The position numbers and the translations under genes are program-made. Below the pieces are notes generated by a model. That model did no database searches. It saw only the letters and a list, made by a program, of their open reading frames with translations, and was not told where the DNA came from. From positions 1 through 55,577 of the forward strand of contig JACNKC010000090.1 in the NCBI GenBank assembly GCA_014382245.1: a stretch of DNA of 55,577 bases, read 5' to 3'. This document shows, in pieces, positions 36,273 to 43,906 of this stretch; positions within the stretch are counted from its first letter, which is position 1, and every line of letters starts with the position of its first letter. The stretch is from Pseudomonadota bacterium. GTDB taxonomy: Bacteria; Desulfobacterota; Binatia; UBA1149.

Positions 36273-37427
36273 ATGGCAGTAAAAACCGAGGCCTGGGTAC
36301 TACACGCAGGCGAAAAAGGCGGCAGCCCGGTGAGCACCGAGTTGGTACGCGAAACTTTCGAATTCGACGAGCCCGGCCCGCAGGAAGCCCTGGTGGAGCC
36401 GCTTATCGGTTGCATGGAAGGCAACATGGGCCACGCCATCGAGCGGCGGCCGATAGACATCTGCCTGGCCCGCGGCGAAGACCGCGTGGTCATAGGCAAC
36501 GCCGGCGTGGTACGCGTGGGCAAGGTCGGAGACGAGGTCAGCACCGTAAAGGAAGGCGACACCGCCATTCTCTTCTGCAACGGCAAGGCCGATGCCCACG
36601 GCTACCCCGAGAGGATCTTTGCCTACGACGCAGAGGGCACCGTCGGCATGCTCGCGAAGCAAAGCCGCTTTGGCCAGTCGCAGCTCATTCCCCTGCCCGG
36701 CGACACGAAGTACTCGCTGGAGCAGTGGGCCGCGTTCTCGCTGCGCTACATAACGGCGTGGTCCAACTGGGAGCTGGCCTACGGCACCCTGCGCTTGCTG
36801 CTCGACAAAACCGACCTGCCCAGGCCGCGGGTGTGGGGCTGGGGTGGCGGCGTCACCATGGGCGAGCTCGGGCTGGCAAAACACGCCGGCTGCGATGTCA
36901 CCCAGGTCGCCTCTACCGACGACCGCCTGGCCATGATAGAGGCCCAGGGCATTCGCCCGGTCGACCGTCGCGAGTTCAAGGACCTGTATTTTGACAAGTC
37001 ACGTTTTCGCAAGGACGAGGACTACACCAAGGCTTACACCGCGGCCGAGAAGACCTTTCTCGCCAAGGTGCGCGACATTACCGACGGCGACATGGTGAAC
37101 ATCTTCGTCGACTTCGTCGGCGCGCCGGTGTTCAGGGCCACCCTCAAGGCGCTGGCGCGTGAGGGCGTGGTGACCACGGCAGGCTGGAAAGAGGGCATGA
37201 TGATTGAGCTGGTGCGAGCCAGCGAGTGCATCGCCCGCCACCAGCACGTGCACACGCACTACGCGCGTTACAGCCAGGGCGTGGCAGCCGTGGCCTTTGC
37301 CGAAGAGCAGGGCTGGCTGCCGCCGGCCGACGAAAACGTTTACGGCTGGGACGAAGTGCCCGACCTTTTCAAGGACTACAACGCGGGTAACACGGGCTGG
37401 TTCCCGGTCTACCGCATCAACGACTGA
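36273..37427 (+). CDS. Medium-chain dehydrogenase/reductase, crotonyl-CoA-reductase-like
   Basis: 384 residues of the MDR superfamily: an N-terminal GroES-like domain (FEFDEPGPQEALVEPLIGCMEGNMGHAIERRP) and a Rossmann domain with VWGWGGGVTMGELGLAKHAG as nucleotide-binding loop. The classical zinc ligands of alcohol dehydrogenases are not evident. The general layout, with a long N-terminal lobe and a SLRYITAWSNW segment, recalls crotonyl-CoA carboxylase/reductase-like reductases, but specificity cannot be fixed. It is first in a plus-strand run with a 3-hydroxyacyl-CoA dehydrogenase and an aldehyde dehydrogenase, so an acyl-CoA or enoyl substrate is plausible. GGAGCAGG precedes the ATG. Confidence 0.75.
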   Translation: MAVKTEAWVLHAGEKGGSPVSTELVRETFEFDEPGPQEALVEPLIGCMEGNMGHAIERRPIDICLARGEDRVVIGNAGVVRVGKVGDEVSTVKEGDTAILFCNGKADAHGYPERIFAYDAEGTVGMLAKQSRFGQSQLIPLPGDTKYSLEQWAAFSLRYITAWSNWELAYGTLRLLLDKTDLPRPRVWGWGGGVTMGELGLAKHAGCDVTQVASTDDRLAMIEAQGIRPVDRREFKDLYFDKSRFRKDEDYTKAYTAAEKTFLAKVRDITDGDMVNIFVDFVGAPVFRATLKALAREGVVTTAGWKEGMMIELVRASECIARHQHVHTHYARYSQGVAAVAFAEEQGWLPPADENVYGWDEVPDLFKDYNAGNTGWFPVYRIND

Positions 37428-37466
37428 AGCACCCGGGCTGAAACCCGCGGAGCAAGCGAGGAAAAA

Positions 37467-38351
37467 ATGGCGATTTCAAAAGTAGCAGTACTGGGTGGCG
37501 GGCAGATGGGCGCCGGCATAGCCGAGGCCATGGCCTCGCGTGGAGTAGAGGTCGTGCTCGTCAAGGCGACCCCGGGTCCGTCGGACGCGGCCAGGGCCGG
37601 GATCGAGAAGGGGCTGGCCAGGCTGGTCGACAAGGGCAAGCTCGAGCAGGCAGACGCCGACGCGGTGTTGGCACGCATAAGCTTTACCGACGACCTGTCG
37701 CAGGCCGCCGACGCCGACCTGCTCATCGAGTCCATTGTCGAAGACCTCGAGATCAAAAGAACGCGCTTCGCCGAGGCAGACGGCATCCTCAAGGAGGGGG
37801 CCATACTCGCGAGTAACACATCGACCCTGTCGATCTCCGACATGCAGGACGCGGTGTCGAGAAAGGACAGGTTCATCGGCCTGCACTTCTTCAACCCGGC
37901 CACGATGATGAAGCTGGTCGAGGTAGTAGGCACCGACTCCACCGACGCCGCCGTACTCGACGAGGTCGTGGCTTTCGTCGAACAGATCGGCAAGACACCG
38001 GTGCGGGTGAAGGACGCCACCGGTTTTATCGTCAACCGACTGCTCACCCCTTACATGGTCGACGCCGTCCGTTGCCTGGAAGCAGGACTGGCCGACATCG
38101 CCGGCATAGACGCGGCCATGCAGCTGGGAGCCAACCACCCGATGGGCCCGCTCGCGCTGGCCGACTATATAGGGCTGGACATCGTCTGCGCCATGGCCGA
38201 AAACCTGCACGAGACCTTCGGTGAACCCACCATGGCACCCACCCCCCTGCTCAAACGCCTGGTCGAAGAAGGCAAGCTGGGGCGCAAGTCGAAGCTCGGC
38301 TTTTACGACTACTCCGAGCGTCCGCCGGTGCCCAACCCCGACCTCACCTGA
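37467..38351 (+). CDS. 3-hydroxyacyl-CoA dehydrogenase (3-hydroxybutyryl-CoA type)
   Basis: 294 residues, the short single-function form. NAD-binding VAVLGGGQMGAGIAEAMASRG, the adenine-side acid in VVLVKA, then LASNTSTLSISDM, catalytic His in GLHFFNPATMMKLVEVV and the C-terminal helix domain with DATGFIVNRLLTPYMVDAVRC and GKLGRKSKLGFYDYS. It oxidises or reduces 3-hydroxyacyl-CoA with NAD(P)H. The Val-Lys pair in place of the usual Asp after the second strand may loosen NAD over NADP preference. Forty bases after the MDR gene, with a ribosome binding site GAGGAA before ATG. Confidence 0.93.
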   Translation: MAISKVAVLGGGQMGAGIAEAMASRGVEVVLVKATPGPSDAARAGIEKGLARLVDKGKLEQADADAVLARISFTDDLSQAADADLLIESIVEDLEIKRTRFAEADGILKEGAILASNTSTLSISDMQDAVSRKDRFIGLHFFNPATMMKLVEVVGTDSTDAAVLDEVVAFVEQIGKTPVRVKDATGFIVNRLLTPYMVDAVRCLEAGLADIAGIDAAMQLGANHPMGPLALADYIGLDIVCAMAENLHETFGEPTMAPTPLLKRLVEEGKLGRKSKLGFYDYSERPPVPNPDLT

Positions 38352-38427
38352 AGAGGCAGGCACCATTTTTGACACACCCGGGGCGGGGTAATAGCCTCAC
38401 TGTATTCCAACGCGAGGAGGCCCCCAC

Positions 38428-39966
38428 ATGGCCCAGCCTGCAACAGCAAACACGACCGACACCCTGGACACCCCCCCCCCGACCTTCGACATCCTGAGCC
38501 CCGTGAGCGGCCAGGTCGTAGGCAGCCTGCCGCATATGGACCGCGGACAGGTAGAAGCCGTGGTCGCGCGCTGCCGCGAGGCCCAGGCGGTCTGGGCGGC
38601 ACTGAGCTTCAGCCAGCGTGCAAGAATGCTTCGCGACTACCGCGATCTGCTCGTCTCCCGCAAGGAGGAGATCGCCGACGTGGTCATCTCGGAAACCGGC
38701 AAGCCGCGGGTAGACGTATTTGCCACCGAGCTCTTCTATATCTGTGATGGCATAGGCTACTGGGGTCGCAACGCGGCCCGCCTGCTGGCCGACCGGCAGG
38801 TGTCGACCCACCTGCTCAAGACAAAAAAGGCGATCTCGACTTACAAGCCCCGCGGCGTCATCGGCATGATCACGCCGTGGAACTTTCCGCTGACGCTGAC
38901 AATCGGCGAGGCGATCCCCGCACTGATGGCAGGTAACGGCGTGGTCATAAAACCCGCGTCGGCAACACCGTTGTGCGCCGAACTGTGCTGCCGACTGGCC
39001 GACGAAGCGGGACTGCCCGAGGGCCTGCTGGCCACCGTTACCGGTCGGGGCGGCACCGGCGATACGCTCATAGATTTTGTCGACATGGTGTCGTTCACCG
39101 GCAGCGTGGAGACCGGCCGCAAGGTGCAGATACGCTGCGCCGAGCAACTCAAGCCCACTACCATGGAGCTGGGCGGCAAGGACCCGGCCATCGTATGCGC
39201 TGACGCTAACCTTGACCGGGCCGCCAACGGCTGCGTTTGGGGCAGCATGGTCAATCTCGGCCAGGTCTGCATGTCTATCGAGAGGGTCTACGCCCACGAG
39301 GACATATACGACGAGTTCGTCGACAAGGTGGTCAACGTTGTAGGCCAGATACGCCAGGGACAGGGTGAAGATGCCGACGTGGGGTCAATAATACACCCGC
39401 CCCAGCGCGACATCGTAGAAGACCAGCTCGACAAAGCCCGCGCCAGCGGCGCCACCGTGCTCGCCGGCGGAACCCGGCCCGACATGGAAGGCTGCTGGTA
39501 CCAGCCCACGGTACTGGTCGACGTCAATCACGACATGGAGATCATGCAGGAAGAAACCTTCGGGCCGGTGATCGCGATACAGAAGGTAAAAGACGACGCC
39601 GAGGCCATCCGCCTCGCCAACGATTCGCGATTTGGTCTTTCAGCCTCGGTCTGGTCGCGCGACAAGGAAGGGGCCACCAACATAGCGCGCCGCGTGGAAG
39701 CCGGCGCCGTCTGCGTCAACGATCACATGATCCACATGCTCATACCCGAAGTGCCCATGGGCGGCATCAAGGAATCAGGCATAGGCCGGCGCAACGGCGA
39801 AGAAGGCATACGCAAGTTCTGCAGTCAGCAGACCATCGTCATCGATCGCTTCGGTACGAACAAGGAACCCATCTGGTACCCGGCACCCAAGGTGCTGGCC
39901 GGCGTCCTGCGCAAGGTTCTCAACCTGCTGTACCGGTCGAGCTGGAAGAACAAACTGGCTTCCTGA
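38428..39966 (+). CDS. NAD(P)-dependent aldehyde dehydrogenase
   Basis: 512 residues with an intact ALDH active site: PWNFPLTL (cofactor binding), GSVETGRKVQ, catalytic Glu in MELGGKDPAIV, catalytic Cys in GQVCMSIERVY, and EETFGPVIAI. Substrate unknown; overall it resembles succinate-semialdehyde or broad-range aldehyde dehydrogenases. The last 30 residues (VLAGVLRKVLNLLYRSSWKN) are amphipathic and could touch a membrane, which hints at long-chain aldehydes. AGGAGG precedes ATG 38428. A ten-base C tract (38471-38480) lies in the codons for the N-terminal PPP. Confidence 0.93.
   Translation: MAQPATANTTDTLDTPPPTFDILSPVSGQVVGSLPHMDRGQVEAVVARCREAQAVWAALSFSQRARMLRDYRDLLVSRKEEIADVVISETGKPRVDVFATELFYICDGIGYWGRNAARLLADRQVSTHLLKTKKAISTYKPRGVIGMITPWNFPLTLTIGEAIPALMAGNGVVIKPASATPLCAELCCRLADEAGLPEGLLATVTGRGGTGDTLIDFVDMVSFTGSVETGRKVQIRCAEQLKPTTMELGGKDPAIVCADANLDRAANGCVWGSMVNLGQVCMSIERVYAHEDIYDEFVDKVVNVVGQIRQGQGEDADVGSIIHPPQRDIVEDQLDKARASGATVLAGGTRPDMEGCWYQPTVLVDVNHDMEIMQEETFGPVIAIQKVKDDAEAIRLANDSRFGLSASVWSRDKEGATNIARRVEAGAVCVNDHMIHMLIPEVPMGGIKESGIGRRNGEEGIRKFCSQQTIVIDRFGTNKEPIWYPAPKVLAGVLRKVLNLLYRSSWKNKLAS
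38471..38480 (+). repeat. C10 homopolymer inside the aldehyde dehydrogenase gene
   Basis: Ten consecutive cytosines near codons 15-18. Frame is intact as read. Slippage would abolish the protein early. Confidence 0.8.
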
Positions 39967-40001
39967 GCTGCGGCTCCCTGGTCCTGGCTGGCTGGTCACC
40001 T

Positions 40002-40976
40002 TCAGGCCTGGTCGTAGTCTGCCTTTGCTTCACCCGGGCCGGCAACGACGTCGAACAGGCCACGCGCCAGCTCCACCATCTCGGCCACGCTTATCCCCCC
40101 GGGCGGAACAGCGTCACGCCAACGGGCCGGTATAGCGTCGACACCCAGGAAGGCCCCCGAGGCGGCACCCGCCATCGCGGCTATCGAGGACACTGAACCT
40201 CCCAGCGACATAGCCCGGCAGACCGTGTCGGTGTAGCTGTCGCTGTGCTCTGCAAAACACCAGGCGGCGGTAACCACCGACCCCAGTGCCGAAGAGTTGT
40301 TGCCGAGCGTCTCGATCACTGTCGCGTCGCCGCGCGAACGCCCGACCATGGCCGCGGCGGCCTTCAAGCGAGACGCGAACTCCCTCGTCCGGGTCTCGCC
40401 CGCCAGGGTCTCGAGCAGCCCAGCACCCGACAAGGCCTCGCCGGAAGCCAGCAGGGCCAGCGCCACCGTCATCGCGTGGAGCACGGCACCCTCACCGGAC
40501 AACAAGTGCTGGTGGGTAAGCCCGGCGGCTTCCTCGGCCAGCCAGCGCAGGGTCTCGGCGTCGTCGGACAGCAGCAGGCCTACCGGTGCCGATCTCAGCG
40601 CTGCCCCGTTGCCAAAGGATTCCCTGCCACCAACCGAGTGCCCGGCTTCATTCCAGTGTACGCCATCGCGCAATCTACGCAGGGCCGCGTCGCTGCCCTG
40701 CCCCCAACTCTGCTCCGGATCCCAGGCGGCCAGCATCCTGAGGGCGAGATCCTCGCCATCAAAATCCGGGGCTACGACCAGCGAGGCTGCCACGGCCGCA
40801 GTCGACAGCGCGGCGGGTCCCGGGGCGCCCGGCGTGAGCTTGGCCAGGCCCGCTACCCCACCAAAACGCCGAGCTATAGCCTCCCGGTTCAAGCCTTCAA
40901 CACGTGCGCCCATGGCCTCGCCAACGAGCATGCCGACCAGGCATCCCCCGAACGAACTTTCACTTAAATCAGTCAA
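40002..40976 (-). CDS. ADP-ribosylglycohydrolase-fold protein with substituted metal-site aspartates
   Basis: 324 residues. The fold is visible from SFGGCLVGMLVGEAMGARVEG at the N-terminus, ESFGNGAALRSAPVGLLL in the middle (family consensus GNGSxMRxxPLG), and MSLGGSVSSIAAMAGAASGAF near the C-terminus. In active DraG/ARH-type hydrolases the first metal site is a DDT motif, and the last is GGDxDT. Here APGPAALST (51-59) and GGSVSS (259-264) replace them, so the di-metal centre is probably absent. It may be a pseudoenzyme, an ADP-ribose or nucleotide binder, or a divergent crystallin-like member. It converges with aldehyde dehydrogenase and is divergent from the SDR gene. Confidence 0.75.
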   Translation of the reverse strand: MTDLSESSFGGCLVGMLVGEAMGARVEGLNREAIARRFGGVAGLAKLTPGAPGPAALSTAAVAASLVVAPDFDGEDLALRMLAAWDPEQSWGQGSDAALRRLRDGVHWNEAGHSVGGRESFGNGAALRSAPVGLLLSDDAETLRWLAEEAAGLTHQHLLSGEGAVLHAMTVALALLASGEALSGAGLLETLAGETRTREFASRLKAAAAMVGRSRGDATVIETLGNNSSALGSVVTAAWCFAEHSDSYTDTVCRAMSLGGSVSSIAAMAGAASGAFLGVDAIPARWRDAVPPGGISVAEMVELARGLFDVVAGPGEAKADYDQA

Positions 40977-41030
40977 CAGCAGCGCTTTCCTTTGCCAGTA
41001 ACTGTTTCTTTTGCAATAAACGCAGGGCGA

Positions 41031-41945
41031 ATGAAAAGGCTACTCATAACCGGGATCTCGGGCGGGCAGGGCCGGCTGCTCGCCAAAAGGCTGTCAGAGG
41101 GCTGGCAGATCACCGGCGTGGACCGCGTCCCATGGGAAGGCGCTCCCGAATACGTTGACGTAAAAACTCTCGACCTGCGCAAGAAAAAGTTCGAAGACGT
41201 ACTGCGAAAGAACCGCCCCGACGCCGTGGTACATCTTGCCTTCGTGCGTCACTTTCGCGGCAGCAACGAACTGCGCCACGAGGTCAACGTCGGTGGAACA
41301 CGCCGCTTACTCAACTCCTGCGCCCGCTACGGGGTCAAGCAGGTGGTCGTGCTCTCGAGCGCCTACGTCTACGGCGCGTTGCCCGAAAACCCCATGTACA
41401 TGGACGAGGACGGCCCTCTGAACGTGGCACGTAACTTTCCCGACATCCGCGACCTCGCCGAGGTCGAAGGCCTGGTCTCGAGTTTCCTGTGGAAATACCC
41501 GGAGATATCGACGTCGATCCTGCGGCCGGTAAACACGCTGGGCTACTACGTGCACAGCGCCATCGGCAGCTACCTCGGATTGGATATCGTGCCGACAGTG
41601 ACCGGCTTCAACCCCATGCTGCAATTCATACACGAAGAAGACGTGTGCGAGGCGCTCGCGCTGGCCATAGAAAAACAACTACGTGGCGTGTTCAACGTGG
41701 CCGGGCCGGGCGCCGTGCCCCTGAAAACTGCGATACACGAAATCGGACGGCGTCGGTTATCGGTGCCGGAACCGCTGGCCCATCTCATCATCCGGGAGCT
41801 TTTTCGCTTCCGCGTATACGACTTCCCGCCGGCGGCCATGGACTTCATAAAATACCCGTGTACGGTTGACGGCAGCCGTTTCGTAGAAGCCACGGGCTTC
41901 AAACCCCTGTTTTCACTCCGGGACGTATTCGCGAGCATGGCCTGA
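41031..41945 (+). CDS. Extended SDR / NAD-dependent epimerase-like protein without YxxxK
   Basis: 304 residues from ATG 41031, favoured over an upstream TTG at 40992 because the Rossmann strand begins right at MKRLLITGISGGQG. Nucleotide binding: TGISGGQG (G-x-x-G-x-x-G); other SDR landmarks are VVHLAFVRHF, VNVGGTRRLL, VVLSSAYVYG and a C-terminal LQFIHEEDVCEALALAI. The catalytic YxxxK expected about 25-30 residues after the SS motif is not present: the stretch IRDLAEVEGLV occupies that place. Redox or binding activity is therefore uncertain. It is first of a three-gene coupled operon with an acyltransferase and a patatin. Confidence 0.8.
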   Translation: MKRLLITGISGGQGRLLAKRLSEGWQITGVDRVPWEGAPEYVDVKTLDLRKKKFEDVLRKNRPDAVVHLAFVRHFRGSNELRHEVNVGGTRRLLNSCARYGVKQVVVLSSAYVYGALPENPMYMDEDGPLNVARNFPDIRDLAEVEGLVSSFLWKYPEISTSILRPVNTLGYYVHSAIGSYLGLDIVPTVTGFNPMLQFIHEEDVCEALALAIEKQLRGVFNVAGPGAVPLKTAIHEIGRRRLSVPEPLAHLIIRELFRFRVYDFPPAAMDFIKYPCTVDGSRFVEATGFKPLFSLRDVFASMA

Positions 41946-42856
41946 TGTTCTATTTCAACAAGGTGGCCGAACTGGCGGCGAGCGCCATGCAGTCGGGGCT
42001 GTCCCTTTCGTCGTCCTCGCTTCGCGGCTTGCCGTTCGCCGACTTATCCCGCGAACTGTCCGACAAGATCGATCAACTGCCCATTGAGCTCAACGAGTAC
42101 GGTTATGATCCCTGGGGATTCGACCCCAATGTGCTCAAGACCTCGATGATGACGGCTGCTATTCTCTACCGCCATTATTTCAGAGCCGTTTCCGTCGGCA
42201 TGAACAAGCTGCCGCCCGGCCGCATGCTGCTGGTGGGAAACCACGCTGGGCAGGTAGCCTTTGACGGCATGATGGTGGCCACGGCGATGCTGCTCGAGAC
42301 TTCGCCACCGCGGTTGGCCCGCGGCATGGGCGAGTACTGGCTGGCGACCCTGCCCTGGCTCAACGTCCTGATGGACCGCATGGGCCACTCCATCGGTACG
42401 CCGTCCACCTGCGCAGAGATGCTCAACAGGGACGAGTGCGTGCTGGTGTTTCCCGAGGGGGTTCGCGGCATGAACAAGGTGTACGCCGACGCCTACCAGC
42501 TGCAGGACTTCGGCCTCGGCTTCATGCGGCTGGCGCTGGAAACCAACACGCCGATAGTGCCGTTCGCCGTGGTCGGCTCCGAGGAGCAGGCCCCGGGCAT
42601 CGCCAACCTCGAATCGGTGGCCGCCATGCTCAACATGCCGGCCTTTCCTATCACGCTGACCTGGCCGCTGCTGGGGCCGCTGGGGATGTTGCCGCTGCCG
42701 GTGCGCTACCACATCGAGTTCGGGCAAGCCATGCACTTTGAAGGCGACCACAACGACGAGGACGACGCCATCAGCCACAAGGTGGACGAAGTGAAGGACT
42801 CCATCCAGTCCATGCTCAGGCGTGGACTGGCCGAGCGCACGAGCATCTTTCTGTGA
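41945..42856 (+). CDS. PlsC-like 1-acyl-glycerol-phosphate acyltransferase family protein
   Basis: 303 residues. ATG overlaps the SDR stop by one base. Catalytic motif is GNHAGQVAFDG (an NHxG...D variant with a longer His-to-Asp spacing than NHxxxxD), with the glycerol-phosphate-binding VFPEGVRGMNK downstream and PIVPFAVVGSEEQAPG at the acceptor side. It most likely esterifies a lipid or related alcohol at the inner membrane; two to three hydrophobic segments support membrane association. The pairing of an SDR with this acyltransferase is also known in mycobacteria, from memory. The patatin gene overlaps the stop by four bases. Confidence 0.85.
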   Translation: MFYFNKVAELAASAMQSGLSLSSSSLRGLPFADLSRELSDKIDQLPIELNEYGYDPWGFDPNVLKTSMMTAAILYRHYFRAVSVGMNKLPPGRMLLVGNHAGQVAFDGMMVATAMLLETSPPRLARGMGEYWLATLPWLNVLMDRMGHSIGTPSTCAEMLNRDECVLVFPEGVRGMNKVYADAYQLQDFGLGFMRLALETNTPIVPFAVVGSEEQAPGIANLESVAAMLNMPAFPITLTWPLLGPLGMLPLPVRYHIEFGQAMHFEGDHNDEDDAISHKVDEVKDSIQSMLRRGLAERTSIFL

Positions 42857-43740
42857 GCGACGGCGGCCGCAAGCGAATCTTCGTGATGGGTGGCGGCGCG
42901 GCTCTCGGTGCACACCAGGCCGGAGCACTGCAGTACCTCGACGAGCAGGGCATCAAGCCCGACGTACTCATCGGCAGCTCCATCGGCGTGGTGAACTCCT
43001 GCGTGTACGCCTCGGTCGGAGCGCGAGGAGTGGTGCAGGCCTGGAAAGAATTCCAGGCCTTCCCGCGAATGTTCTACCCCACCCTGCGCGACAACCCCTT
43101 TACCGGGCTGGCGCTGTCGTCGATCGACAGACTGGCGTCGGGCATAGAAGAGTTCATCGACTTTCCCGGCCTGATGGACAGCAGCATCGACCTGGAGTTC
43201 ATACTGCTCAACCTCTCGACCGGCCGCGGCGAGATGTGGTCGAAACGCCACTGCCGCGACTGGCGTGAACTTCGCACCCTGGCGCGGGCCGGCTACTCCA
43301 TCCCCCCGCTCTTTCCACCAGTGGAGTTCCAGGGCCAGCAATTCGTCGACGGTGGCCTGGCGTGGAACGTACCCCTGGGGTACGCCATCGAACTGGGAGC
43401 CACTGAGATCTACGTGCTGGCCCCGGTCAGCAGTACCCTCCCCTACCTGCCGCCAGTAGTTGGACGGGTGGCTTACCTGCGCCGCCTGGCCGACGTCTTG
43501 TTCAGGACCATCGGCAACGTGGGGCGAATTCACGCGAGCCTCGACGACGGACTATTTCACGGCGTGCCGGTAACGGTCATAGAGCCGGGCGAAGAATTCA
43601 GCGGAGCTGGGCTACGCCTGCTCTTCCATTCCAGCCCGAAAAAAGCCGAGCGCCTGCTCGCAGCCGGCTACCGGGACGCCAAGCGGGCGGTCAACCGTCC
43701 CGCCGTAGAAGCACCCGTCGGTCGTCTGCACGCCGTCTGA
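42853..43740 (+). CDS. Patatin-like phospholipase
   Basis: 295 residues from GTG 42853 (GTGA overlap). Patatin signature: FVMGGGAALGAHQAGAL (oxyanion GGG), nucleophile elbow LIGSSIGVVNS (Ser in GSSIG), and catalytic dyad Asp in FVDGGLAWNVPLG. It has no signal peptide, so acts in the cytoplasm or at the inner membrane face. It would release fatty acids from phospholipids, giving a remodelling pair with the acyltransferase upstream. No other domain is attached; the C-terminal third is helical and non-conserved. Confidence 0.9.
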   Translation: MSDGGRKRIFVMGGGAALGAHQAGALQYLDEQGIKPDVLIGSSIGVVNSCVYASVGARGVVQAWKEFQAFPRMFYPTLRDNPFTGLALSSIDRLASGIEEFIDFPGLMDSSIDLEFILLNLSTGRGEMWSKRHCRDWRELRTLARAGYSIPPLFPPVEFQGQQFVDGGLAWNVPLGYAIELGATEIYVLAPVSSTLPYLPPVVGRVAYLRRLADVLFRTIGNVGRIHASLDDGLFHGVPVTVIEPGEEFSGAGLRLLFHSSPKKAERLLAAGYRDAKRAVNRPAVEAPVGRLHAV

Positions 43741-43906
43741 GCGGCAAGCTGCGCCCGCTCTCCCCCCCGATCGGGGCAGCCCCGCCGTCGAAAAAAGCCG
43801 AAATCTGTTCACCCAGCTGCTATTCCCCTGCAGAAAGTGCTTGCCGGGGGCCTGTTTCACCAGTTACCTTGGTACGTAGGGACCGTGCGAGCGGCCCCCA
43901 GCCCAC

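Noticed and set aside
43751-43800. Terminator after the patatin gene
   Set aside because: CCCCGATCGGGG is a palindrome without a loop or T tract, so it is not a convincing terminator.
43841-43869. Candidate promoter TTGCCG/TTACCT before the DUF4215 gene
   Set aside because: The -10 hexamer matches too poorly to support.
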